Positions 43,314 through 54,539 of a DNA stretch of 64,000 nucleotides are shown in pieces. The stretch is from Skeletonema tropicum (taxonomy: Eukaryota; Bacillariophyta; Thalassiosirophyceae; Thalassiosirales; Thalassiosiraceae), in contig CM074131.1 of assembly GCA_037178625.1 (NCBI GenBank), positions 2,170,001 through 2,234,000 on the forward strand, given 5' to 3'. The position numbers and the translations under genes are program-made. Below the pieces are notes generated by a model. That model was not told the DNA's origin and did no database searches. It saw only the letters and a list, made by a program, of their open reading frames with translations. How positions within the stretch are numbered: position 1 is the first letter of the stretch; the number at the start of each line of letters is the position of its first letter.

Positions 43314-43805
43314 ATGAAGCTTTCCGCCGCCATCATCACATTCCTTGCTGGATCTGCCGCTGCATTCGCTCCAGCCATGCCATCTGCTGCTGTTCGCGCC
43401 GCATCATCGAGCCATCAACCAACTGTCATGTTCGCTGAACCTAAAGAAGATGAAGAAGGTCTTGATCTCGATTTAGATGAGATGTTCTCAATGTACGTTA
43501 CTTGCACACATCATCACTGTGCATAAAATTTTGCATTCGTCGTTGCTTTTGGTGTGCTGGAAAACGGTTGATCGTACGAGGCGTGGTAAATGTCAGCTGC
43601 TTGCTGCACATGGCTGTTATGCATCGTTTTGCATATAACTGTTGAAATGCTTTTTATCTTTATCAAACTCGTCAGCATTCCTAACAAAGACTAATATTTA
43701 CTGCTTCTGACTAACAATTTGTATTTTCGTGTACATAGGTTCGACGCCGCTGATAAAGGAGAGGACTTTGATAAGGCTATCAAGGATGTAAAGAAGGAGA
43801 AATAA
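43314..43805 (+). CDS. Very small plastid-targeted acidic protein, 81 aa
   Basis: Two exons, 43314-43492 and 43739-43805, with a 246-bp phase-2 intron (GTACGT...TACATAG). The N-terminus MKLSAAIITFLAGSAAAFAPAMP is a signal peptide followed by the diatom plastid motif (AAAFAP, cleavage before Phe); the next residues are a Ser/Ala/Arg transit-like stretch. What remains is only about 40-45 residues, highly acidic then Lys-rich: PKEDEEGLDLDLDEMFS, MFDAADKGEDFDKAIK, VKKEK. Without splicing the first ORF ends in an unlikely VTCTHHHCA. No family recognised. Predicted to be a short disordered or helical stromal or thylakoid-lumen peptide. Confidence 0.75.
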
Positions 43806-43983
43806 GCACAAGAAATAAGCATATTAAGCATACAATTAAAGGCAGACCAGCACTGACAAACCTAATGACCTAAATACTTATTTAACATTCAATTCCGAAG
43901 AAGCTAACACGTAAACTGAAACTCGCGCGATTCTAAGACACTCTACAAACCACGGTCCATACACACACGATTTCACAATAGCA

Positions 43984-45884
43984 TTAGTCGAGATGGCCTC
44001 GGTAAACTGGTTCGTGGATAGCTGGAGCCTTCCTGGGGCTTAAAAGATTGGAAATACCATTTTTTCGGTACACAGGTTGATGGAGATCAGGATTTGTTAC
44101 CTTCCTCTTGGGTTTCAAGAGACAGGCAGCCATTCCAACGACAAAGATGCATGCTAATACGATTGCAACGATCGCGCCAACAGAAAGGGATTTAGTAGAT
44201 TGACCGGAGACAAGGTTTCCTTGCCTGTCACGAGTGTGAACCGAACCGGTGGATGCCGAGTTATAGTAATTGCTGTATTCGCCTGCGAATGAGACAATCT
44301 TGGCGCAGACTTGGTCCAATTCGTCAGCATCTTCCAAATCGTAGTTGTACCAATTGTATGCGTCATCTCCTTCATCCTGTTGCTCCTCATCATCATTTGC
44401 GGCGCACTGATTAAAGTTGATGATATCTTGTTGAAATAGTTGATTGCAGTAGTCATTCATTTCGTTCTCCTCTTCATCTTCCTCGTCCTATAAAGAAACA
44501 GTGCAACAGAGATGTTGTAAGTTTAGGGATAGATATGGTAAAGTCAGTGTTTGCAAATTTATGAGTACTCACCTCTGCAAATTCTACACTCTCGCAACTA
44601 ATGGGTTCATAAAAGGCAGTCTTCAATGAGTTGATTGCATATTGAGCAATATCTACACCGTAGTACGCCTCTTCGGCTGCGACAATGGTATCATACGAAG
44701 CAAGGTTGGTGTAAATGGTACAATCTTCGTCCAAAAATGCACCAATTTCAAACGTATCTGCATAATCGCTACAGATAGGGCCAATGTAAATTTGCTGACC
44801 ATTGATATACTGGTTCGTTTGCTTACAGTTGGCAACCTCTTCAATCCATGCTCCAACGTTGGTGTCGATCTCATCTCTAGTAGCTGTTTGACTGACCACA
44901 TAATCGTCGTTAGCATATTTGCCAAAACATTGAAGCTCATTACACTTGCTGCAATCGATCTGTTGCTTTAGCTTGCGGGCTTCTCCCTCCTCTTCATTTC
45001 GATCTTCATTGTTTTCATTTTGTTCCTCCTGCTGATCTTCTTCATTTTGCTCTTCATTGTCCTCTTGCTGGTCCTCTTCCACTTGCTCTTCGTTGTCCTC
45101 TTCTTGCTCCTCTTCCATCTGTTCTTCGTTATTCTCCTCCTCTTCTTCGGCTTCATCTTGTTCTTCATTATCCTCTTCTTCCTCTGCATCTGCATCTTGT
45201 TCTTCGTTATCCTCCTCTTCCTCTGCTTCGTCTCCATAATAATTTTCTTCGTTATCCTCCTCTTCTTCTTCTTCATCATCTTCATCTTCATCCATTGCAT
45301 CATCATTCATGTTCTCATACTCATTTGCGCCGTTATTTGCAGCGCTAGATTAGAAGCATAGTGAAGCAAATGTAAGAAAATGATTCAAAGTAGGACAGAT
45401 TTATACACGTATCCATCATGATTTGAACTCACCAATAATCGAGGTTCTCTTCACATATTTCACAGTACTCATTGCGTTGGTAGGCTTCCTTCGTCCCAAC
45501 AATAGACAAGTAGGTAGGTAAATCAATCATGTACACATTGGAATTGTCTTCGGAGCATCCATATCCATAGGCATCCTGGCATGCATAAAATAGAACGTAT
45601 GATTTCAATGACAAAGCGTTGCCATTCTGCACTTGGTCGATAAAGTTTCCATTAAATAGGTCTTCGCTCTTTGTTTTTATGTCGACGCATTTGCCAAATG
45701 ACAAGCTGTACGAACCATCAATCTCTGCTTCACCGTCCAAACGACGTGTCTTGAAAGGGACAGCATTTTTTAAGAGAGTTTCCGTTCTAACACCGCGACG
45801 GAGTTGTCGGTTGCCAAACTTAATATTAACTGAGGCATTTGCAGAGGCAAGGACGCCTGCAATTATGAAGATGGAGAACTTCAT
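43984..45884 (-). CDS. RXL-containing acidic type I membrane protein (paralogue A)
   Basis: Three exons, 45884-45433, 45344-44573 and 44487-43984, with introns of 88 bp (phase 2) and 85 bp (phase 0). 575 aa. Order: signal peptide MKFSIFIIAGVLASANA, an RRL-DGE motif, a Cys-containing domain with CEICEENLDYC (the last Cys is created by splicing), a ~110-residue Glu/Asp/Gln-rich low-complexity region (EEEEDNEEQ repeats), RKL, a second Cys domain (CSKCNELQCFG, YIGPICSDYADTFEIGAFLDEDCTIY), a WYNYDLEDADELDQVC segment, one TM helix (VGAIVAIVLACIFVVGMAACLL) and a basic tail. R-x-L before mature parts is the processing site of diatom silica proteins. Same architecture as the gene at 51836-53338. Confidence 0.85.
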
Positions 45885-46489
45885 AGCTATTCTATCGATT
45901 TAATTTATCTATGATAGTACAATACTTCTACCTACAATACTCTATGCACTCAGCGACGGACATTGGCATGTAGTTCACAACTTTTTTGAGATTTGAGAGC
46001 GAGAATCGAGAAGTGACTTTTTGCTCGCGTTCGCGTGCTGCATGCATTGGCATGCCGTTGGCAAAAACTTTCGCCAAAGATACGTCACAGATCGCAAAAT
46101 AAAGAAACTTATCATGTTTGAGAAAGCAGCATCACAAAAGATTAAATAAATTGATTTAACCTTGCAGAAAAGGTAATTACAGTACTTCTACTTTTAGTAA
46201 AACATGTGAGGATCAGATGAGCACACGCATACGAAGGAGAACATGAGGTATATTATCATTCACAAAGATTTACACCACGTACAACAATGCCAAAGAAACT
46301 TCAAAAAGGATTGTCAGCAAACGCAAAAGAGTTGTCCAAATCATAGTGTGAATGAAACAAACATGTACTATTTATGTAAGCTAATCAAACTGAATCTCAT
46401 TGATAATTAAAAGAAACGGCGTCGCTAAAAGGAAAGACGAAACTAGTTGCTACCTACTAGCAAAAATTTGAAAAAAAGCCACAGCCTGG
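45885..46489. other. Intergenic, paralogue A promoter and array-flanking spacer
   Basis: 605 bp of AT-rich sequence without a supported ORF. Includes the promoter of the leftward gene. Toward 46490 it merges into diverged 184-bp repeat. Confidence 0.4.
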
Positions 46490-49400
46490 GGTCCAACAAC
46501 TCAGCGCAGAATGATCTGATATGGCCGGAAGCACCAAAGTTGACCTTCAACTTGTACCAATCGTCATAAAAAAACATAACAAACTTTAATTTACCGATTC
46601 ATGTCGGCGAAAATACTAAAAAAGCTAATAAGTGCTCATCAGACAGATGACGTACGAGAAAGCGATGCTACAGTCACATATGTGTGTAAAAGGACTAATT
46701 TGAGCAGACCACAGCACCAAATTCCACATAATCGTATCTATCGTCGCGAATAAGCGCATGAGCCGCTTCTAGTGGCCCATTGTAGTCCACAATGATACTA
46801 GACAATCATATTAGCACTGCTCAGACGGCTGGCGTGCGTAGAAGCGGTGCTACAGTCTCATAGTTGAACTGAGAGGTCCAGTGTGGGCTGGCCAGCAGCA
46901 CCAAATTCCACGTAATCGTATCTATCGTCGTGAATAAGCGCATGAGTCGCTTCTAGTGGCCCATTGTAGCCGACAATGATAAAAGACAAGCAAATTAGCT
47001 ACGCTCAGTAGGACAGAATACGTAGAAGCGATGCTACAGTCTCGTAGCTGAACTGAGAGGTCCAGTGTGGGCTAGCCAGCAGCACCAAATTCAACGTAAT
47101 CGTATCTATCGTCGTGAATAAGCGCATGAGCCGCTTCTAGTGGCCCATTGTAGTCGACAATGATACTAGACAAGCAAATTAGCTACGCTCAGTAGGACAG
47201 AATACGTAGAAGCGATGCTACCGTCTCGTAGCTGAACTGAGAGGTCCAGTGTGGGCTGGCCAGCAGCACCAAATTCAACGTAATCGTATCTATCATCGGG
47301 AATAAGCGCATGAGCCGCTTCTAGTGGCCCATTAAAGTCGGCGGTGATACCGCACAAGCACATTAGCTATGCTCAGACGGCTGGCGTACGTAGAAGCGAT
47401 GCTCCAGTCTCATAGCTGATCTGAGAGGTCCAGTGTGGGCTGGCCAGCAGCACCAAATTGAACGTAATCGTATCAATCGTCGTAAGAAAGCGCATGAGCC
47501 GCTTCTAGTGACCCATTGTACTCCACAATGATACTAGACAATCATAGTAGCACTGCTCAGACGGCTGGCGTGCGTAGAAGCGATGCTACAGTCTCATAGC
47601 TGAACTGAGAGGTCCAGTGTGGGCTGGCCAGCAGCACCAAATTCCACGTAATCGTATCTATCGTCGTGAATAAGCGCATGAGCCGCTTCTAGTGGCCCAT
47701 TGTAGTCGACAATGATACTAGACAAGCACATTAGCTATGCTCAGACGGCTGGCGTGCGTAGAAGCGGTGCTACAGTCTCGTAGCTGAACTGAGAGGTCCA
47801 GTGTGGGCTAGCCAGCAGCACCAAATTCAATGTAATCGCATCTATCCGTCGTGAAAAAGCGCATGAGCCGCTTCTAGTGGCCCATTGTAGTCGACAATGA
47901 TACTAGACAAGCACATTAGCTACGCTCAGTAGGACAGAATACGTAGAAGGGATGCTACAGTCTCGTAGCTGATACGAGAGGTCCAGTGTGGGCTGGCCAG
48001 CAGCACCAAATTCGACGAAATCGTATCAATCGTCGTAAGAAAGCGCATGAGCCGCTTCTAGTGACCCATTGTAGTCCACAATGATACTAGACAATCATAT
48101 TAGCACTGCTCGGACGGCTGGCGTGCGTAGAAGCGAAGCTACAGTCTCATAGCTGATCTGAGAGGTCCAGTGTGGGCTGGCCAGCAGCACCAAATTCCAC
48201 GTAATCGTATCTATCGTCGTGAATAAGCGCATGAGCCGCTTCTAGTGGCCCATTGTAGTCGACAATGATACTAGACAAGCACATTAGCAATGCTCAGACG
48301 GCTGGCGTGCGTAGAAGCGGTGCTACAGTCTCGTAGCTGAACTGAGAGGTCCAGTGTGGGCTAGCCAGCAGCACCAAATTCAATGTAATCGTATCTATCC
48401 GTCGTGAAAAAGCGCATGAGCCGCTTCTAGTGGCCCATTGTAGTCGACAATGATACTAGACAAGCACATTAGCTACGCTCAGTAGGACAGAATACGTAGA
48501 AGGGATGCTACAGTCTCGTAGCTGATACGAGAGGTCCAGTGTGGGCTGGCCAGCAGCACCAAATTCCACGTAATCGTATCTATCGTCGTAAGAAAGCGCA
48601 TGAGCCGCTTCTAGTGACCCATTGTAGTCCACAATGATACTAGACAATCATATTAGCACTGCTCAGACGGCTGGCGTGCGTAGAAGCGAAGCTACAGTCT
48701 CATAGCTGAACTGAGAGGTCCAGTGTGGGCTGGCCAGCAGCACCAAATTCCACGTAATCGTATCTATCGTCGGGAATAAGCGCATGAGCCACTTCTAGTG
48801 GCCCATTGTAGTCGACAATGATACTAGACAAGCACATTAGCAATGCTCAGACGCCTCGTAGCTGAACTGAGAGGTCCAGTGTGGGCTGGCCAGCAGCACC
48901 AAATTGAACGTAATCGTATCTATCGTCGTGAATAAGCGCATGAGCCGCTTCTAGTGGCCCATTGTAGTCGACAATGATACTAGACAATCATATTAGCTAC
49001 GCTCAGTAGGACAGAATACGTAGAAGGGATGCTACAGTCTCGTAGCTGATATGAGAGGTCCAGTGTGGGCTGGCCAGCAGCACCAAATTCCACGTAATCG
49101 TATCTATCGTCGCGAATAACCACATGAGCCGCTTCTAGTGGCCCATTATAGTCGGCGGTGATACCGCACAAGCACATTAGCTATGCTCAGACGGCTGGCA
49201 TACGTATAAGCGATGCTCCAGTCTCATAGCTGAACTGAGAGGTCCAGTGTGGGCTGGCCAGCAGCACCAAATTCCACATAATCGTATCTATCGTCGTGAA
49301 TAAGCGCATGAGCCGCTTCTAGTGGCCCATTGTAGTCGACAATGATAAAAGACAAGCACATTAGCTACGCTCAGTAGGACAGAATACGTAGAAGGGATGC

Positions 49401-50810
49401 TACAGTCTCGTAGCTGAACTGAGAGGTCCAGTGTGGGCTGGCCAGCAGCACCAAATTCCACGCAATCGTATCAATCGTTGTAAGAAAGCGCATGAGCCGC
49501 TTCTAGTGACCCATTGTAGTCCACAATGATACTAGACAAGCACATTAGCTTTACTCAGACGGCTGGCATACGTAGAAGCGATGCTACAGTCTCATAGCTG
49601 ATCTGAGAGGTCCAGTGTGGGCTGGCCAGCAGCACGAAATTCCACGTAATCGTATCTGTCGTCGGGAATAGGCGCATGAGCCGCTTCTAGTGGCCCATTG
49701 TAGTCGACAATGATACTAGACAAGCACATTAGCTATGCTCAGACGGCTGGCGTGCGTAGAAGCGATGCTACAGTCTCGTAGCTGATCTGAGAGGTCCAGT
49801 GTGGGCTGGCCAGCAGCACCAAATTCCACGTAATCGTATCTATCGTCGTGAACAAGCGCATGAGCCGCTTCTAGTGGCCCATTGTAGTCCACAATGATAC
49901 TAGACAAGCTCATTAGCTACGCTCAGTAGGACAGAATACGTAGAAGCGATGCTACAGTCTCATAGCTGAACTGAGAGGTCCAGTGTGGGCTGGCCAGCAG
50001 CACCAAATACAACGTAATCGTATCTATCGTCGTGAATAAGCGCATGAGCCGCTTCTAGTGGCCCATTGTACTCCACAATGATACTAGACAAGCACATTAG
50101 CTATGCTCAGACGGCTGGCGTGCGTAGAAGCGATGCTTCAGTCTCGTAGCTGATCTGAGAGGTCCAGTGTGGGCTGGCCAGCAGCACCAAATTCCACGTA
50201 ATCGTATCTATCGTCGTGAACAAGCGCATGAGCCACTTCTAGTGGCCCATTGTAGTCGACAATGATACTAGACAAGCTCATTAGCTGCGCTCAGTAGGAC
50301 AGAATACGTAGAAGCGATGCTACAGTCTCATAGCTGAACTGAGAGGTCCAGTGTGGGCTGGCCAGCAGCACCAAATTCCACGCAATCGTATCAATCGTTG
50401 TAAGAAAGCGCATGAGCCGCTTCTAGTGGCCCATTGTAGTCGACAATGATACTAGACAAGCACATTAGCTATACTCAGACGGCTGGCATACGTAGAAGCG
50501 ATGCTACAGTCTCATAGCTGATCTGAGAGGTCCAGTGTGGGCTGGCCAGCTGCACCAAATTCCACGTAATCGTATCTGTCGTCGGGAATAAGCGCACGAG
50601 CCGCTTCTAGTGGCCCATTGTAGTCGACAATGATACTAGACAAGCATATTAGCAATGCTCAGACGGCTGGCGTGCGTAGAAGCGATGCTCCAGTCTCATA
50701 GCTGATATGAGAGGTTCAGTGTTGGTTTGCCTGCTGTGTTTCATCCTACCAAATTGATTTTATCGTCGTGAACAAGCGCACGAGCCGCTTCTCTTGATTC
50801 ACAAGATTTG
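46490..50810. repeat. 184-bp tandem satellite, about 23 clear copies plus diverged edges
   Basis: The anchor gcgcatgag recurs at 46754, 46938, 47122, 47306, 47490, 47674, 47859, 48043, 48227, 48412, 48596, 48780, 48936, 49120, 49304, 49488, 49672, 49856, 50040, 50224, 50408, 50592 and 50776. Spacing is 184 bp, with two 185-bp units and one of 156 bp (a 28-bp deletion at about 48855). Inner copies are very similar; the first (from 46490) and last (after 50720) decay, as expected at satellite edges. Three sub-types are told apart by the block after gctcag (taggacagaatacg versus acggctggcgtgcg, preceded by gctacg, gctatg or gcactg). No spacer structure, so not CRISPR. No transposase. Confidence 0.95.
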
Positions 50811-51835
50811 GTGGTGATAGCGACAAATTATATTGATGCTGCTGATTTGGATAGCATTTGTAGTTTTGACGCGATTATCTACGTTTAGCTTCCCTGTTCC
50901 CTTCTTGTGGCAGCACATGATCACATATCCATGTCTTTTTTCGAGTCATTACATTTCTGTTTGATACTGTTCGCTCCTTTACTCGATTTCGAAATCATAC
51001 TTTACATTTCTGTTTGATACGTTTGGCTCTTTCACTCGATTTCGAAGTCATACTTGCTCATTTTTTTAACTTCATGGATTCTTTTGGTAGTTTCCGATGC
51101 TACGAACTTTTGGATGTCCTGATGAGGTCCAAGCTGAGCTGTTGTAGGTCATTTTGCTGCATGAGATATTGCTTTCAATTTATGAGCATTTGATGAAGTT
51201 ATTATCGAAGAGCTTGCTACTTGTCAGACAAATCTTTTTAGTTAGAAAGGAAGCAATATCTATGACCGCATAGCTGGCCCGATGAGGCGTAAATACAATT
51301 TCAATTGCATCACATTCTTTATGGCTATGTCTGACTGGCAGCATTTTTTTCGCATCTAACATTTCTAATTTATCAACGAGCAGCTTTTCTTGTTACAATT
51401 GTCTCTACTTATGATCTGCTCAGAGGCATGAACTGCTCCTGGCCAGCACCGAACAGCCGATGGTATCCATTCATGTCTACAGCAGCAGCTTTCGTAGCAT
51501 TGTGAGGAAAGGAGAGGAAAAGGAGAAAGGACGGCTGAAGGCAGACAGATGGCCCATGCTCCACGCCCACGGTCCGAGCCGAACCCTCCTTCGCTCGTTC
51601 GGCGAATCCGGCGATTTCAATGATGCCAATCCAATGTCATTTTCTCGTTTTTGCTACGGCGGAATTAATAATTTAATTGGATATTATCAAGACTCATCTA
51701 ACGCACGAATTCATGGTGGAAAAGGCGTTGAAAGAAAAATCAGTGTAATAAAATCCAAGAGAAGTGCAGCCAATGCAATCGTAATCTCATAATTTCGACG
51801 GTGCATCACAAGCAACACAAGTTACAATTACAATC
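50811..51835. other. Intergenic, paralogue B upstream region
   Basis: About 1 kb between the satellite and the next gene. It contains a two-copy 53-bp direct repeat (50949-51054) and an ATG-started 110-residue frame (51460-51792) without homology or composition to support it. The promoter of paralogue B should lie in the last few hundred bases. Confidence 0.4.
50949..51054. repeat. 53-bp tandem duplication, two copies
   Basis: The segment beginning tacatttctgtttgatac and ending in cgaaatcatact / cgaagtcatact occurs twice in direct succession, offset 53 bp, with a few differences. Unrelated to the 184-bp unit. Confidence 0.75.
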
Positions 51836-53338
51836 ATGAAGTTCACTATCTTCGCTCTCGCAGGTGCTCTCGCCTCCGCTAATGCCCACAAGCAGCTCCG
51901 TAAGGTCCACCGTAAGTTGGATGGCGAAAACGCCAGGGATGAACTCGATGGAAGTGCCCAAATCTCCTTTGCCAAGTGTATCGAGGTGACCGTTCAACCT
52001 GATGATGATGAAAATATGCAGTATGCCATCCAATCCGGAACTGCCAAGCCTGTCAAGTCTTTCGCTGCCTTCTACACCAACGTCTACGCCAACGACAACG
52101 AGATGATGATGGTTGGCCTCGGTGACTACGTTGCCGCCAAGGTTAAGTCTTCTGCTATGAAGACCCAAAAGATGTGTGAGCAATGCAGAGAATTCGAGGA
52201 AACCTGTAACCCCGAAGAGGAGGAAGTTGAGGTAAGTGTGAACACAACATTTCTTGTATATATGAAAAACATTGCTCCTTTTTGATCCCTTATTTTTGAA
52301 GTTCACATGTAATGCTCACAAAAATGTTATTAATTTTTTATTTGCATAATACAGGAGGAAGCCGCTGAAGAGGAAGAAGCCGCCGAAGAGGAGGAAGCCG
52401 CCGATGAGGAAGCCGCCGAGGAGGATGGCGCTGAAGAGGAAGCCGAGGAAGGCGATGATGCCGGACGTAAGCTCGCCACCGCCATCGATGACAGCTTCTG
52501 TTACGAGTGTCAGGTTAACGGCTGCTACGCCGAGGAGGAGGAAGGAGAGGAGGGTGCCAACAATGCCGAAGAGCAATTGGCCGAATTCATTGAACAACTT
52601 GCTGAGTGTTACGAAGTTCCTAACTATGCTGATGCCAACGGCAACGCAGTGTACGTTGGTATGACTTGCGGAAGTTACGGAGATGCTGCCGAATTTGCTG
52701 TCTTCCTTGACGAGGACTGTACCGTTGAGACCAACCAGCTTTCTGCCTCGAACATCCTTGCCAACGCTGGATACAACGATGATGGACAAAGCATTTCCCA
52801 GATGTTCACTTACACCAGCATGTACATGCAAGAGGCCTTCACCTCCACCTTGTCCTGTGAAGAAGTTGAGTACTACGACCCCAACGATGGTGACTACGAA
52901 TACAACGCTGATGAGGCCGTGGAGATGAACGAGGCCTGTGGTCAAATCGTTGACGAAGCCCTCTACATTGCCGACTGTGCCGCTGAGGATGCCGCAGAGG
53001 AAGATGAAGAAGAAGAGGATGATGAGAAATGGTACGACTTCGATGTCCAGGATGGAGGTGACCTTGATGAAGTTTGCGCTGTTGTCAACTACAAGATGAA
53101 TGCCGGAGAATCCTTCGAGTACTTCTACGATGAGAAGACACAAGGAACCACCTACGACAGAGATATCACTGGAAACCTCAAGGGCAACTCCAACAAGGCA
53201 GGATTGGGTGGAGGAATGATCTTCCTCATCATTCTTCTTGTTGTTGGAATCGTCGTCGCTCCTATTGCCTGGTTGATCAACTCCAAGAAGAACACCCAGG
53301 CCTCTGAGACCGACTACCAAGGAGGAACCTTGTCTTAA
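51836..53338 (+). CDS. RXL-containing acidic type I membrane protein (paralogue B)
   Basis: Two exons, 51836-52231 and 52355-53338, with a 123-bp phase-0 intron (GTAAGT...TACAG) that joins EEEEVE to EEAAEEEE. 459 aa. Signal peptide MKFTIFALAGALASANA, RKL-DGE, SFAKCIEV, CEQCREFEETC, a Glu/Ala repeat (EEAAEEEEAAEEEEAADEE), a second RKL, CYECQVNGCYAEE, YVGMTCGSYGDAAEFAVFLDEDCTVE, DEKWYDFDVQDGGDLDEVC, YDRDITGNLKG, a TM helix (MIFLIILLVVGIVVAPIAWLI) and a short tail. Each block has a counterpart in the gene at 43984-45884, so the two are paralogues in opposite orientation around the satellite. Codon use here is strongly biased to C-ending codons (gccaac, aagtcc), suggesting high expression. Role in silica or cell-wall formation is inference. 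Confidence 0.88.
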
Positions 53339-53606
53339 GTGTTCATCCGGTCCAAGTACCTATATTAATGATTATGTGTGAATAGGCATCGTTGTACCCT
53401 ACGTGTGGTGCCTTTTGAATTGTCAGAGTCTTGTTAGTGCTAGATTAAAAAATTGCCTTGGTAAATTATCTGACTTGTCTGTGTACAATCTTCCTATTCG
53501 TAGTTCTAGTTTTTGTCAACCAACTTTAGCGTTCACCAACACGGCAGTGGATCCTTCTTCCAACACATTCCTATGAAGCAAGTAGACAAAAAGATGAACA
53601 GTCGTC

Positions 53607-54539
53607 TTAGTAGCTTATGGCATCATCATCATCATCAAATATTGCATCCAGATCATCTTCTTCAGTACTACTGTAGTCAACTCTTTCACTTCTCCCTGCT
53701 CCATCATTATAACCCAAATCCACAGCTTTTCCACAAAACGCACCAACAACATCTCTCTGTGGCAACACCTGCGTTGCATCTCCCAATGACCCACCTCCAT
53801 TATCCTGAAATGTCTCCTTCACTGTCAACACATTCCCATGAGTCATACGTGATCTCGACCTCCCATGCTCCCATCCAAGTTTTCTCCTCACAGCACCGGC
53901 AGAGTAACGTCCCCATAATTTGCATCGTAATTCGACAGTAGCCTTTTCGACGACTGTGGTGGATGGTAGGTAGACACGGCGTATTCTGGGTTGGGATATA
54001 AGTGTGATTTCATCGTAGTGACGATCAGTGACACAATATGGATTTGGAGTTAAGAACCATTCTCCGTGCAATGGTTGATAGTTGTTTCTGTATTTTGTTG
54101 TTGCATTAGCATTTTCGTGATTGTCGTCTAGATGTATTGTAAACTTTCCATTTCGTTGTAGATTTAATATGCAATTGATCGATCTGACAGGCTTGTGATT
54201 TAACGATACAGTTGGTTTTGAATTTTCTTGCTGTAAATCTTCAGCATCCTCCAGATCTTGCCTTATAATTGGGTTATTTGGAAACATTAGTTGCAGAGCA
54301 CTACCTTTTGCCGTGTCTTGTTTTTGCTTCCTTGCACCTACTTGTGGCTCAACAGTTTCGATGTACCACTTGTCACCAAAGACATTTCTGCTCAATTTGA
54401 TCTTCCAATGTCCATAAGCTTGATCATACGCAGATAGAAGTTGTGCTGTGACTAATTGTATTGTGATGATGCAGGTGATGATGGCTAGACGCAGCATAAA
54501 AGTGGCAGGATAATGAGGATGGTGGCGGTTGTTCATCAT
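53607..54539 (-). CDS. Secreted or membrane unrecognised protein, 310 aa
   Basis: Single exon. A basic/His start is followed by a hydrophobic segment (ATFMLRLAIITCIITIQLVTAQLL) that looks like a signal peptide or signal anchor ending in VTA-Q. The body contains HWKIKLSRN, INCILNLQRNGKFTIHLDD, HGEWFLTPNPYCVTDRHYDEITL and ELRCKLWGRYS: alternating strands with spaced Cys and Trp, like an extracellular or plastid beta domain, but no family is recognised. The C-terminus is acidic (DDLDAIFDDDDDAISY). Convergent with paralogue B (268 bp) and divergent from the plastid TPR gene. Confidence 0.65.
   Translation of the reverse strand: MMNNRHHPHYPATFMLRLAIITCIITIQLVTAQLLSAYDQAYGHWKIKLSRNVFGDKWYIETVEPQVGARKQKQDTAKGSALQLMFPNNPIIRQDLEDAEDLQQENSKPTVSLNHKPVRSINCILNLQRNGKFTIHLDDNHENANATTKYRNNYQPLHGEWFLTPNPYCVTDRHYDEITLISQPRIRRVYLPSTTVVEKATVELRCKLWGRYSAGAVRRKLGWEHGRSRSRMTHGNVLTVKETFQDNGGGSLGDATQVLPQRDVVGAFCGKAVDLGYNDGAGRSERVDYSSTEEDDLDAIFDDDDDAISY

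Noticed and set aside
47166..49913. Four 60-65-aa minus-strand ORFs as genes
   Set aside because: They are the same stretch of different satellite monomers; the frame is lost from one monomer to the next. Reported as an observation only.
46490..50810. CRISPR array
   Set aside because: Units are 184 bp of repeat with no unique spacers, in a eukaryotic context with splicing signals all around.
51460..51792. 110-aa ORF before paralogue B
   Set aside because: Mixed composition, no motif, ends within 45 bp of the paralogue B start where its promoter and 5' UTR are expected.
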